DNA from: Liolophura sinensis
Taxonomy: Eukaryota > Mollusca > Polyplacophora > Chitonida > Chitonidae
Length of the DNA stretch: 64,000 nt
Assembly: GCF_032854445.1 (NCBI RefSeq)
Contig: NC_088305.1
Location: forward strand, 23,967,400 to 24,031,399
Direction of reading: 5' to 3'
This document shows positions 45,001 through 60,000 of this stretch, in pieces (the stretch's first letter is position 1; each line of letters begins with the position of its first letter). Below the pieces are notes generated by a model. It was not told the DNA's origin. It did not search any database and saw nothing but the letters and a program-made list of their open reading frames with translations. Position numbers and translations under genes: made by a program.

Positions 45001-48000
45001 TGATCAGGCGATCACAAATGTCGCGAAATCGAGCAACGTGGCAAATTCCAGGTGCTCAACGAAAGATCGGTTGCAGATATTTTCCATTAACACCACTCTG
45101 AGAAGAAACGATAACCTGGTGTATTTATTTATTTGATTGGTGGTTTTACGCCGTACCCAGGAATATTTCACTTATACGACGGCGGCCAGTATTATACTTG
45201 GAAGAAACCGGGGCAGAGCCCAGGGGAAACTGACGACCATTGGCAGGTTGCTGTCAGGCCTTCCCACGTGCGGCCGGAGGGGGAGCCAGCATGTCGCCTG
45301 ATGCGTCGTTGTTTACTAGCGAGCAATTAGTGAATAAAAAAGTAATTTGGTTACTTGTAATTTGTGATAATTATTCATTTTGTTTTCTCTGAAAACAGTC
45401 GCTTCAGGGAAAATGGGCGATTTGCTGCTAAAAACAAAGCGAAATGCCACTTGAGAGATACAATATCAATGAACAGCGCTTAAAATTTCGTCTTTAATCA
45501 ATAACAAGAGAGCATGCAGTTTAAATTCTGCCGGTGTTTTTTTCTCCTTTGGCAATTATAAGGTATTCCCCTGGGGGCTGAGGGGGATTGAGAGGAGGGG
45601 GGTTACAAACAAGATCGCTATTTCAGCCAATATTTTTACTCTTACTTGCATTGGTCTCTTAGAGTCAGTGTCAACATTTTTTCCGGAATTCAACTCGCAA
45701 ACCGTTAAAACCTTCTTCCCGTTCCGAACTGACAGTGCACTTAATCTCTCCATATCGAGCTATTACGCGAAGTACGAGTCGCCATTGCTTCCATTTGCCA
45801 GAGCATTTCCCAGAGTTATGGATACAAATAGCACTGTTCAGGGCAGTGCACGTATTATCTTTTTAAGCGATATAAATATAAGTTAAAGGAGAACAATATT
45901 CTCCCAGCTTTAGACTGGAGTTATTGTCTCTTAGAGGGCTGGGGAAAGATAACATGTTGGCGTACGAATGAACGAATGGTGTTTTACGCCATTTCCAAGA
46001 ATATTTCACCAATACGACGGTGGCTGGACACTACTGATTAGCAAGAACGTACCATATTATCATACAAATACAAGTTAACTGTGGTAGTGTTAAGGACGGG
46101 GGGAGGGGGTGGTAAACGGTTGGGGTCAGGAGGGCTCTTATTCTTTGAAATTCATCCAGCAAATGGTAAAGTAATTTGTCCAGTGCAGGTATTTTAAATT
46201 ACCCAAGTTGAAGCCTCACAAGAGGCTTACGGAATTATATCGTGTTGGCGCGTGGATACTACGGAATGACACAGAGAAAGATTACCTATTGGTCAGTTTT
46301 CCCTGATTTGACCAGATCTCAGTTGTCACCACACAGTCATCTGCGATTTGGTTTAAATTAGTTATAAAGGTTTCTATATACACTGGTGGGGCCTCCGTGG
46401 CTCAGTCGGTTAGCGCGCTAGCGCAGCGTAATGACCCAGGAGCCTCTCACCAATGCGGTCGCTGTGAGTTCAAGTCCAGCTCATGCTGGCTTCCTCTCCG
46501 GCCGTAAGTGGGAAGGTCTGCCAGCAACCTGCGGATGGTCGTGGGTTTCCCCCGGGCTGTGCCCGGTTTCCACCCACCATAATGCTGGCCGCCGTCGTAT
46601 AAGTGAAATATTCTTGAGTACGGCGTAAAACACCAATCAAAAAAAAAAAAAAAAAAAAATATATACACTGGTTGTTTCGCCCAAGACCTTGACATCTGAG
46701 GGTGGAGGAAGGGGTCTGGATATTACTATGATAAAACCACAAGTATGACGTCCCAGTATTAGTAAGGCCGAGCTGTATTTTCGTTAACAACGTACACACC
46801 AGAATGCAATCCAAAAACAAGCCAGGAAGAGAGAGACAGCGCCTCTCTACAGGCAATGGGATAACTCTGCATATATTTTATCTATCAAGTAAACATTTAA
46901 TATAAAAGGGTTGAAGAAATGACAAATAGGAACTTTTCAGTTTCCTCCTCTCACTATTGGTACTGTCAGTGGAACAGGAAAGAAAATCACATACACTACC
47001 AGTGGTTACAGCTTTCCATGGAACAGAATAATAAATCTGAGGCATGCGCAGTGAAAATAAAGGGAGGGAACCCGAGGTGCTACTTACAGAGTGTTTTCGA
47101 CTAATATGCGGACGACAACCCAAGGAGTGATGAATAAAAGAGGAGAGGCTGAAAATAAAAAAAATAAATCAATAAAAAAAACTGTGATCAAAAAAGAATC
47201 CTGAAAGCAGAAACTTGTTACATTGTATACCCGTGCTCTCAGATCAGCTTTCGCAGATCAAAATACGGCTCCTTTTTCTACTTAAGTTTTGACAGGCATT
47301 GAACTCTCATGTTGTTATTTGTTCTAAGCTTTCGATCTTGTTAACCATCAATTTTACATTCCTGTATCAATTTACAATCTTAAGGAGAAGAAAAACACTG
47401 GTTTAGTTAGTTTAGATTTACATGTATATCAGAGCACCGAAGTCCCAACATGTCATATTTAACGACAGTGTGCGAGGATTCACACTGTAGCAAAGACGAC
47501 CACCAACCCTTTTGATTTTTCTTTTAGTGCGGCAGAGTGTTCTAGCACTTACCCCAGCCCAGCAGTATGTACCACCCCACACCGCTTCTGTCAGAGAAGA
47601 CGGTGACGAATATCAGATTATGAAGATATAGGCCTTCCACAAATATCCACACGTAATTCGCACCAAGGGAGTAGTGGAATATGGTGAAAACCAGCTTGCA
47701 TTGCCAGTGCTGAAATAAAAACCATAAAATGATCATCTGAAACCTGAAATGATGTTAACAGTGGACAGACGTGTTAAGACGAGCGAGATGTGTGTGAATC
47801 AGATGGAATTCCATTGTCTGCCCGGGTGAAAAGCTTTAGGTGTTCATCATGAAATAAATAGAGCCAAGTCGCAAGGGAATTGGGAATACCGCTAGATTCA
47901 TCACTGATTCTAGGCGCCGAAAGAGACATTCGTATATCAGTCGTAAACCACATTGTATTCAATAATCGAATGTCAAAATCAACGTTGAACACAATCCACC

Positions 48001-51000
48001 AAAGAAATAAGAAAGTGTATAAAGTATGAAATTAAGTTCGAGTCATGCGAGTGGAGATGGTCACAAGGAATGTGCTATAAGCGAGGAATTAAACCTGTAA
48101 CTAAATCAGGCACCATGCTAATTCATGATTTGTTGTTTATCAAAATATCTGTTTCAATAGTGCTTTAATCGCAAGTGTTCATGTATATTCAAAGAGACCG
48201 TCTTGTTCAACAGGCTGAATAAAAAGCGTCTACAGCCTCAGGTTGAGTGGAATTAGACAGGATTATGCCAGATAATCTGGACACGCCATCCGCTGTAACG
48301 TAATAGAATAGAAATGTTTCCGTTGTAATAAATATACTTCGAGTGAATCCGTTTGATGGAATAACCTTGACAAACCAGTTTTTGCTGTAATAACTTGTGG
48401 CGTTGATTGCAATCGTCACACAACTTACAGGATCTTATAAATGTTACAAGTTACAAGGCTATATGTACATACCACATGCAGAACCCATCAGTATATTGCT
48501 ATCAGTATATCAGGATAATTCAAAATGTTAACACCCACATGATTAGCTTTTCCTTAGCCGTCACCTGCGGACTTGTATCTACACAGACACATCTCTTCAC
48601 TCCAATGACAGCTATGTCATTTGGGATGTGGACTGGAAAGCACTTTTTACAGCGGATTATCTGATTTGTTACTTACGCTGTACACATTAATATTTCTCCT
48701 ACCCCATGGCGGAATGAGTTAAGCGTGGAGAAATTCGGGTAGATTCTCGAGGTAACTATCGCCCCTCTCCAAACTACCTGACAAACCTTCGGCAACAAAA
48801 CCGTAAACGAAGCGGCAGAGCTTGGATCAGGTCTACACAAGGCATTTTTAAAAGAATCTCTCATAATCTTTATTCTCGCAAGTTTTCCCACAAGCATCTA
48901 TTTATGTAATTATCCATAGATTAATGGTCAATAAAACGACCTGCGGATACTTACTCATTTACCTATCTCTTTACTTAATTTGTGTTTTACGCCGTATTTA
49001 AGAATATTTCACTTATACGACTGCGGTAAGCGTTAAATAGTGAGTCAATAAATCAATTAAATAGTTAAAGTCAATAGTTCGCAATTGTCATTCCCAGACA
49101 TACCTGCTGTAGAATAATAGAAATTTAATGTGAAACTGCGTCAGCTCTGACCTTTACAAAACGAAAGAAAGGGTATAACAAATGGATTTCCATCAGAAAC
49201 ACGCGATTTCCGAAGGCATTCACAGTATTTAGCCACTGAATTTATACATGTGTATCAGCAATGACTTTCCAGTGTTTACACTAACTGCGGCTAGTGGGGA
49301 AATTTACTTTAGGTTAGCTTACAGAGCGCTGGACTTGGGGTGTGAAAACATAAGTTCAGATGGTTTTGTAGCCTACAGAGACAGTGTACATGTAGTTCGC
49401 CTTATCTGACATGCGCACTGGAACGCCCTGCGAGATATATCAGACATTAGACCCTAACCATTTAAAATATACTCAAACCAAATCATCTAATACCACAGCT
49501 TGCGCCTAACTTATCGCGTGTTTTAGACCCCGATTTGTAAGTTTCAAGATTTTGCAGGATTGAAACAACATGAAGAAAAAGCCCATTCTTTAGGGTTGAA
49601 TGAGGTTTTAGAGTATCAGTTTGAATGAACTTGTTTGAAAGTCTAAAGTCTTAATCGTGATTCACTTTGACTTTACACACAAACAGCCCAGGGGCATGTT
49701 GAATAGGATATTACTTTGGATTTACGTTCCTACTGAATTGCGGTATTTTTTTATTTTTTATTTTGGCATAAGTTAATAATAAATTTCCTTCTGTAGAACA
49801 GAAATGCGTAGTTCGAGTTTATCTAGCTTTGTCGAGAAGTTTTACACATGCCGTGAAGGAGAAGAATGGTATAGTGTGGGCGTATCGGAGATCGACCGTT
49901 ATGTCTTCTTGAACCATTTTCCAATAGAAATCCTGACAGCTTATAAAATCGAGGTCAATGATGTGTGACAGCTTCAATTAAGGTTACCCATCACGTTCCT
50001 CCCGAGACTTCTTGTTAGCTGCTGGCTGAAGACATAGCTGGGATAACGTACGCATAAATTGACGATAAAAGTAAGATACGAGTCCGTGGGTCGAGTATCT
50101 TGACAGGTACACGTGACGGCTAAGTGAAGCCCTGTGATCAGGGACTCTCGCGTTACAGATAAAATTCGCAGGAACATCGCAGTTGCAAATCAAGCTAATG
50201 TCTCCTTTTCGTAAACATCGCGTCAGAGTGACCAGTACGTTGGCGTTTATACCACAAATATTTACAATGATTACGCTTTATTTCCATCACACATCTGCTC
50301 AAGCTTTGGATATGTGCCATACACAGCTCTTAATGTTGACAGTGGAAAATCTGTAAGGATTTGAAAATCTACAGAAAGTGTTTGAAATGTACTCCACCTT
50401 TCTTAAAACACTCTTTCATCAATATTTCATCGTTCCACAAAGAAATTCTGGCAAATATTTTCAAAGATATGCTAAAATGTCAAACTGTATGCAACCTCAA
50501 TACGGCCTGTCTAAGATTATATCTTGAACCAGCCTTTAGAGTGAACCATAAAAGATACCTTCTCCAGCAATACTAAGCCATCTTAATACACCCTTTGAGT
50601 ACCTGCATTTAAACATAGGGAAAAGGAATCCTTGGAAAATCCAATGGAAACGTGATTTGATTTTCGAGCTAGAAGCGGAATACGTTTTTGGTCTGTTTGT
50701 CAAAGAGCTGCAAACTGGAGAGTATGGTCCATCCAAACCATACAATCACTCGCTTATTAAATATTACATTTTGAAACACACTCGCAAAAAAATAAGGCTG
50801 TAATAATAAAATTAAAGATTACAGCATAGAAAGTAAAACCAGAGCAGTGACGAGAGTGTGACACTTGGCAAATGGTCACATGTGGCCGGTGAAATATGGC
50901 CTCTTGTCAGTTTATCTCAGTTAGGTGTTTACGTTCACTGTTTAGGTGTATGCTTAAAACATAGGCAAGCAGAGTAAACACCCAGCAGAACCATGGCTTA

Positions 51001-54000
51001 AGCAGACTTAGGTAGGACATGCAGTGATCTTCGGTGAAATTCATTACAAGTCAAATGTCTAGTAATTATTGAAAATTTTGTGTTGCTATCATAATACAAA
51101 GGCATCAGGTTTCGGGGACTTTACGTCCACCGGCAGAATCTTCGTCCATCTGACCTTGTGTTGGTGCTTCGAGATCTAGATTATAGCGTAAGAGCGAATC
51201 ATTAAATTTAGGTTTGGGTTGTCTTAACTATATTGAAATCTTGTCCAACAAATTTCAGCTCAATATCGTGATCTGCGCCTTAGTAGTGAGATTGAACGTT
51301 GTCAGCCCAAGAAAAGGGCCGCGATTGCCCATAGAATATGAACTTTGTTGTTCTGGAGGTTATGAAAATGAATTTTTGTGTTAGTATTTTCTCGAAAGAG
51401 AACTGTCGAGGTAATTTCGCTCAGATTAGCCTTAGGGTGCGTTAATAATGTTGAAAATTTCGATATTCTCATGTTGTAGGTCTTGTAGGGGATGGTTTTA
51501 AGGTCTTATCGTGAATTTTAGGCACGAGTTGTCAAACTGAGAGTGAATATTCCCATGCCATTTACTGGTTGATTGACTGATTCATTGTCTAACGCCATAA
51601 GTACATAATTTGTCAGTTCCATAATGGCGGCCATTCTCATAAAAAGAGGGAATCACGGTGCCCGGGGTACAACCGTCGATCTTTGGGAAACTTTTGGCGA
51701 ACGTTCCCACGTGTGCTGTACAAATCGGCACTCCGTAATGGTGGGAGATAAGATCACACGTAGACCACGTAGACCGAATATTTTGTCACGAGATTCCCAC
51801 GAGAGTTGGTGACCCTCGAGTGTTCAGAATGCATTCATCTTGACCACATGCATAACATTTTGTGCTATTGAAAACAAAACTGTATAAAAAATATACCCAC
51901 GGATTTCTTTATCATGCAGTTCGATTTTTAAACTGGATTAGCCCACTTTTCGGAAAGAAAAGATGTTCAAATATAGCTAAAGGTCAAACATTTCTGATTG
52001 CTGATGATTGTGACCTATAAAAGAGGCAAACACCACATGGCATGCCCAAACAGACTTAGAATAGCAAATTTCATATGGATACATGTTGGATTCATAAAAG
52101 CACCAGACCTGTTTGGGTGCCTTATAAATATCTTGATCAAAAACCACGGTAGCACGACAAACAGTTCCTTAAACTATTGGTTGAGCCAGAATTGGACGCG
52201 ACACCTAGTGACCTGGCCCGGGTGCACAAAGAAATCGTACATGCAGTTGATTGTAGACTCTACAACTGAATTTACAATTGATCTTTAAAATATGTTCCCG
52301 CGGTTGCGCACAGAACGTGTAAGACGATTGTAATGTTTTGAAATTACGATCACAATCGTAGGCCAACTCTGACTGGCACATGAAGGTGGCATATGTAAAT
52401 GGGCAATTTATCAGTCAATATCTTTTTTTTTGCCTTTGTTTTTAAAAGAATGTTAAGGGGCGGGGTGGTTATCAGGCCACCAGGGCTCAATGTCCCAGGG
52501 TCTACTCGATTGTAATTTCTGATTATTTGTACTCAACGTTAATTTTGGGGCGATTTTAAATATTTACAACAGGGTCCAGCCCATTGTAATTTCTGATTGT
52601 AAGTTATAACTATCGCAGCTTATAATCCTTTTATGCAACAGCATTTCGACTATACGAGCTAAGGACATGACCGAGATCTTAGTGATTTCCAGTCAACTTA
52701 GACTTACGACCCGTTGTCCAAGAGGCCAATGACCCGAGACGCTGCATACCACTCTGCCGGGGAACTTCAGCAAAAGCTATCTCAACACTATAAAGAAACT
52801 CGCTCGTTTTGACTAGGACCGTGGTAATTGATACTGTTTAAGCATTTACATGGACAGTGAAAATAAATCCCTAACTGAGGTAAATAGACAAAATAGACAA
52901 GTATTTCAGGTGTAACGTGTGACGATTTGCCAATTATCACATTATGAACACACTATCTTCGCCTCTCTAGATTTATGCTGTATGTCTTTATAATATTGTT
53001 TCTTCAAGACACTTCGCGTCAACCGACTTTGAGGATGAGACATTTACTGTTAAAGTTGCTCTTAAGTTGATTAACCCAATAATGCTGTTCCGATGCCAAA
53101 ACAAAATATTGAAGGGTCCACGGTTCTACTTCGTGGAATACCGTTCAGTTTACGACGTCCTTCCTTCGCTGACGTCACTCTATGTGCTATCACATATAAG
53201 ACAGCCATGGATCAACTCGCGACACCGATTTGTTTGTGAGACGGCAAGGCTTCCATTACATCGTTTAAACCATGACACGTTTATGTCTCTCCCAGGCGAC
53301 AGGAATCACGTTTGTCGATAATACAGTGTAGGTGTTGAGACTGACCTTGGTTTTGGAGCTATCGTGGGAATGTAAAGGAAAATGCTACAGTGTTGTTATC
53401 TGAATCGATCATGTCCAGAGGTTGACGTGCACAAAACATGTTGTCCAAGTATAATGACGAACGTAGTGGGTGTCGTTCCGAAGTTAGCAATTTTATGGCG
53501 ATGTTTCGTGGGCGACCTTACGCGAAAGTCCTCTATTCAACATTAGTCAAATGTTTGAGGTTTTAAGAGGATGTTTAATGACTTCCTTTTCCCGAGTTTT
53601 GCTTTGTATTGGTACGAAGTGATCAGTGTTTTTTTGGCCAACTACCAAATATTAGTAGTATATGCATTCCTAGGCTATATGCTGTCAATCAAAACTGTCT
53701 GTCTTTGAATTCATATCATTTAATCCATCATTCGCAAACCGGTCTCTCATTTGTGGAATCTGAATGCATATCACGAATCCAGTATTAGAATTGTAAATTT
53801 AATCTTGTCTGAGACAAATTCATTTTTAACGTCAAGACAAGCTGAAACTTTACCCTGAGTATTGCTTCCCTGTGTACTTTTACAAATTCTGACCCGACGG
53901 TGTTTTCAGTGTTGTATCTCTCGGGTTTTCCTCATCTCACATCTGGATATTAGTTAATTAAAGGTTCGCCTTGGTTGGAACTAGCCTTTGTAGGTATTTT

Positions 54001-57000
54001 TTTTTACATTTATTCCACGTTCTCAAAGACGCTCGTTATTACATGTATGATATCTGCCCGCCGGAACCTCGAGATTAGAAATGAAAATTTGTCATCTCTG
54101 ATCAATAAACTTGTATTCCTATGCATGTTTTTTTTTTCTTCTGTTGACGTGAAGATCAATCAAAGCTATTTTCCAAATGGGAGCTTTGAGTGCGCTGTGT
54201 CTTCGGTAACAAATATGGCGTTGAAATCAGAGAAAGATTAAACATAATGTAACATGGCCTGATGTGTCTTCCCCCACCCACACCCAATGTTATCCCCTCA
54301 CACACCTAAGGCTTTCTCCTGTATGACGTGTTCATTTATCTCTCTCTTTATGCAGACAAATCTGACTAAAGCTACGTCGGCGGAAAATCGTTTGCCACCC
54401 AATTTCCTGGAACACAACGTATGCAAATCGTTTTATTGTGTTCAGTATTTTTGTAAATAATTTCTAATTTTTCTTTGATAAATCCATGGATAATTACATG
54501 TACTATTGCGTCAAATGCCGAAAAGAAACACCCATTAATTCCTGGCTAATGACTTGTGTCTTTCGAAAATTATAACACCGATTTAATAGAAAAAAAAACG
54601 GCACGCGGTATGTGGCGTGTACACATTTTGCCTACTTACATACAACTAATTAAACATTCGCCATAAAACCCTGCTGCTGAAAACACCTTCAATTAAAATT
54701 TCCAAATATTTTGTCAAAGACTTTTGCTTCAATCACTAGCATGGACACACGAGGCCAGGGTTCAAGTCACAGGCAGGGGAGTTTGTGGATTATCTCGCCC
54801 TCACTGCCTGTGGAACCTTGTGGGAAATAAGACTCCTTACGCTCGCTGAAGACCAAATGTTCACTTGATATTGTGTGCATATCTGCATGTCACGTGCGGA
54901 AGTCTGTCAGTGACTTTGTCAGTAAACATCGATGGTTTACAAATGTAACGAACCCATTCACTCGGACTGCATACGAACTTTGTAAACCCATTTTTGAATC
55001 ACGTGACTGCGCTGTTATGTTGGGCTCGGCTGCTTTTATCCATCTTTTATCACGGCATATGATCACAACGGTTTTCTGTTCATTATTAGCAAACAAATTA
55101 AAGACTCTCAAACATTTTATTAATCGGCCTTTCAAGGGTTGGGTTCAATCTAATTCGACTAGTTTATCTTCTTCTTGACGACTTGAATTCAAAATGGCGG
55201 TTATCGAAGTCTGGCTTGATACCGATGCGCCAGGTACATTTGTGATAATGTCTTTATTACTCATGAATGACTAGGGGATATGAGATCAGAATTACTACAG
55301 GGTTAGAGAAGACATGGTTTTGTACCTTGTAGCTTTGAAGACAGCACACTTGAAAAGACTCAGTTCCAGGTTAGTGAATGGAAGAGTACAGATCTGTATT
55401 TCTGAAAGCTAAGCTGGGAAGAATGAAACAGATCTCAGATCAATGTCTTACCGTGCCTTCCTCTCTGAACACGTATGATCCATCTGGCTGTAAGTCCAGG
55501 TCGCCCGGCAAACCTAGACCCTCCACCAGCAGATTGTCCTTCACAAAACTGACGGCGGCTCGCAGGATGAAGGACGCAAACAGGTTGATGTGAACGGTGT
55601 TTCGGGGACAGTGCAGACGTCTGTGACAAGAAAGGAAAGGCAAATGTGGCACACGATGACTGAATAATGTACACATAATTTACAACCATCGAAATGGACG
55701 GATGTTCGCAAGACTAATTCCCTAAACAACATTCAACGCAAACCACAAAAGATCTAAGGAAGTAAGTCAAGTGAAAAATTATTACGGATTCCAAGAAAGG
55801 CAGTTATTATAGGAAGACGCATGGAGTGCTACAGGCGCAATATGCAAATCGTGCACTATACTTGTTTATAAGCTGTCGTTCACCAAAACATGCATCTCAG
55901 TTGCGATTACTTTGCAGCTATTCACATATCCACCGTGGAAATCGTATTTAAACTGGATGATGTGCAACAACATCATCCAGTAACGTTAGTGAACTGATTA
56001 ACTGGTTGCACTGATATAATTTTTTCTGTCCCCAATGTAGTCTATACACACTAACGTGTGAAAATCCAAAAGCTCATGAGGATTCATTTTACTGTCCGCT
56101 ACCAGGATGTCCGGTGGGAACTAACTTACGCGAGACAGATGATGTTCTGCAAGACTCAGTCAGTAGGGCCTATTCTACTGACCACGCTTCTCAGTTTGAA
56201 AGTGGATAAACTTTAAACCATAATGGTTACCCTACAGTCACGACTTATATATTCTTTAGAGAAAATATCTCCTTAGTGTGCCTTTGGTGGGGAAGAGGTA
56301 ATTTGCTGATGAGATCTTTTCTCTTCCTATTTATTTTTCTTTTTTTTCCCTCTTCTCTTCCTTTGTTTTCTTTTGTTTTCCCTTCTGTTTTCTCTAGCCT
56401 CAAATGAACTCAGTGGAAGGATTCACACATGGTTGCAATTTATTGTTTTGGTGGATCTGGGACACGTGTACGTTGTGCAATGTTAATGTCGGTTGCAACC
56501 TCTTATGCTGAACAAACTCTTTACCCATTAAGCTAAGCAAAACCACACAAGACTCATCTAAGTCGTAACGTCCGTTTGCTAGATCATGTTTCTTGATCGA
56601 TTGGGCTCGGTGCCATTCTGCAGCATATCAGCAAAGTGGAGGTTATCGGTATATTATTCGCCGTTTCGCCGACCAAGTGGTCCAGTGATGGAGTAAGTTA
56701 ACTCGTAAGCCAACATTCATACGGCTGTCACATTCTTTAGGCTTTGTGGTGTTGAAGCTGATGCAGAGAGAGAAGCTGGCAGCGTGGGAACGAATCACCA
56801 GCCAGACAAAGGTTTTCTTAGCTGGTATACAGTTAGAGTGGGGAATTATCTTTGGAAGGCAAACGTTAAAGATGTATACAAATACAAAGGAGAAGAAACA
56901 AAAGCAACCAAGACTATAAGTAAAAATTAGTACCTGGTCAGGTCAAATCAACAAGTCTTTGCCACTTGTAGGGACTCCAATGAGTGGACCCTGTCCTCTT

Positions 57001-60000
57001 TGGCGATGATAGTGTAATGATCAGTAAATTGTAATATCAGACATCAACGAAAATTTTTAAAAAAAGCATTCCCGAAGTACGAACCACCATATAAAACTTA
57101 AGGATCCATGCAGGTAATATTGTATGATAGGAAGGAGACATATTTCTTCAAGCCCAACTCTCTGCAGTCTGAATGACTGTTTTAAATTTACTACTTAATA
57201 TTTATTCATTTATTTATTTAATTGGTGTTTTACGCCGTACATAATGGTATTTCACTTATACGACGGCGACCAGCATTATGGTGGGAGGAAACCGGGCAGA
57301 GCCCGGGAGAAACCCACGACCATCCGCAGGTTGCTGTAAGACCTTCCCACATACGGCTGGAGAGGAAGACAGCATGAGCTGTACTTGAACTCACTGCAAC
57401 CGCATATGCGAGAGGCATCTGTGTCATTGCGCTGCGCTAGCGCGCTACCCAACTGAGCCACGGAGGCCACCTACTACTTAATAAGTAATGCCTCTAATAT
57501 TTAACAGGTTTAATTAAAGTCACAAACACAAATTTGTCATAAGTTGAAAGGTATGCCTTGGTCCTGGGAGGTATAAGTTGGTACAAGTTGCCGGCAGCTC
57601 CAAGGCTTCCAAGCAGTGCGTATTAATGTTTTGCCATATGGTAATGTATGTGACAGTCGGTCGGCAAGAATTGCTGGTATAGTAATACAGTCCTCTTTGT
57701 AAAAACCATGGACAGCTTACTAGGTATTTCAAGAGGACGTTATTGTCCACTGAGCGACTGAATCTATGTTAGTTGCCTTTCTAAAATTGGGTAATTAAAA
57801 AGTTCTGTTAAGGAAACTGTTAATCGTAGCTGAATTATACTGTACATGTAAGGGCATACCTTGGGATACAATTTGGTACAAATTACAGATTTTTAGCTCT
57901 CACAACTTTCAATTTACAGGCCTTTGAAATTAAGGAAGTTCAAAACCCTATAATGAGTTTTTAACTATGTCTCAAAATGTCCCAAACATAACCAAAAGCT
58001 TATTCGGAATCACAGGCCAAGCTTACACCTGGATTCATCAACGCTACAACAACATTCATAACTTTACCATTTCTTGTAAATTGTTCTTCTTTAATCTTTA
58101 TGAGTGAGTGAGTGAGTGAGTGAGTGAGTGCTTGGAGTTTAACGTCGTGCTCAACAATTTTTCAGTCATATGATGACGAAGGAATCCTTTAGGTGTATGT
58201 AATGTACCTCCTTGTTGCAGAACGGATTTCCACCGATCTTTTATTAAGTGCTGCTTCACTAAGACGACTTACCGAAGGCAAGTAAGCCGCCCCGCCCGAG
58301 CCATTATACTGATACAGGTCAACCAGTCGTTGCACTATCCCCTTCATGCTGAACACCAAGCGAGAAAATTACAACTTCCTCTGTTAAAGTCTCAGGTGTG
58401 ACTCAACCCTGGATCCACCACTTCCGAAGCGAACGCTCTACCAACTGTGCTATCCGGATCGGTTTAATCTTAATGTGACTATTATTGGTGTATGTTAATT
58501 TCAAATTTCAGGAGGACTCGTCCATTGACTGTTGAAAAGATGGTATATATATAGGTTTGGCTCAAAATGCAATTCCACCACCAAAATGAGTGATCTCGGA
58601 AAACTTCAAAACACTTATCGATGATAAAACCGTAACTGACATAAACTGACAAGAGGCCGGCTTTCACTGGTTACGTGTGATCATTCACACACTGTCGCTG
58701 CTGCTCTGGTTTTATTCTCCATGTTGTAGCATTTTTTATGTGGAGCGGTCACATAATTACGTTGTACTACAAAGAAGTGGTTAGTTTATTGCGCACATGA
58801 CTGCGCCAAGGCAAGATTAAGTTTTGAACGTTTGCACAAAATTTGAAGCACTTACCTGAAGTAAATCATGAGACTGACAGCAGTCACCAACGACACAATC
58901 GACGCTCCGTAGCCAACGTTGTACATCAACTTAATCCGTAACACGTGCTCCTGAAAAGAGATCACCGGATTTATTTTAGACGTTACCAAGAACTATAGGA
59001 CTTGTACCATGACCATCAGTTTTAGGAGTGTAGGAACAGGACACAATCCTCAGCTGTGGGAGTCACCGCCTTTCTCCGTGGAAGTCATAGCCTCTCTCCG
59101 AGTACCTGACTCCAGGGTCAGCAAACTGTCTTAGATTTAAGTTGCTCTTGATCTTAACTTGTAGTATTATCCCCAATTTTAATTTAAACTAAAATTTTCA
59201 ATTCTTGTTTAACACGAACTCTTTTTAATGATAATACTTTTCCAACTTTCAGCATTAATTAAAATTATTAACAAGGTAGGTCATATGTTTAACATAATAA
59301 CGTGTTTTGAATTTAATACATGTACCAAGTCAGACTTAATCTAGATGGTCCTCTGGACAGTTTAGCATAAGAAAATAGCGGGTATACTCTGAAGAAATTT
59401 AGTGTTTTAACATTAATTATACTTACACATCTGATAATTTCATTCATTTCGACATATGGACATCGCAAGAAAACTTTGTAGCCTATGGGCGGATTCCACA
59501 AAAAAGATTTTTCACGTAAAAATGTACTGTATATACGGACCCAGGACTTCAGTTTTATTATGTTTGCCCTAGTACAACACTCGTCAAGTGTTCCCAATTA
59601 CAACTTATACGGTTTGAAAAATAAGCGCTCAAATCACAATTCAAAGCAAGAAAAAAAGCTATTAGATATTATGGCTTCGTGGAATGAGCTCCTGTAGACA
59701 CTGGACATACTTCCTGACATTCAGCAACAGTTCATTCAGCGTGGGTTGGATTCGAACTCTCGATACCGTGGTTGACGACTTATGTTCAGCGGGGAAAGCA
59801 TAGTCGTACGTGGTGACAGATGACTGAACAAACAAGGGTTCAAACAGGTACAGAAACAGTTAGGCTTTACTCTTAAATAATTTAATCATTCTGGAATGTC
59901 TAGGAACATGAGTTAAAGCAAATAATTACGCTTTTGTATAACCCACAGGAATGTCTATTGGGAGACAATTATTCACACATTCAGTCCTTTTTTGTACATG

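Larger units (their letters stand above)
49035..55451. other. Large intron 3 of the GPCR: repeats, no further gene seen
   Basis: This lies between the helix 2 and helix 3 exons. It contains E repeats at 50815-50960 (+) and 52845-52985 (-), and a weak SINE-like remnant near 51560-51640. Frames at 51998-52288, 53067-53321 and 54873-55178 have no recognisable domain. Because the flanking exons join in phase 0, no extra loop exon is required. Confidence 0.5.

Noticed and set aside
46388-46460. tRNA gene (also 10296, 57400-57471, 58390-58462, 62863 and 33195)
   Set aside because: The A and B boxes are present, but the heads are joined to SINE bodies and tails with target duplications, and they do not form a clean tRNA fold.
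46431-46628. Recurring ~65-codon frames (57230-57427, 62907-63104 and others) resembling each other
   Set aside because: They are read from SINE A copies, not a protein family.
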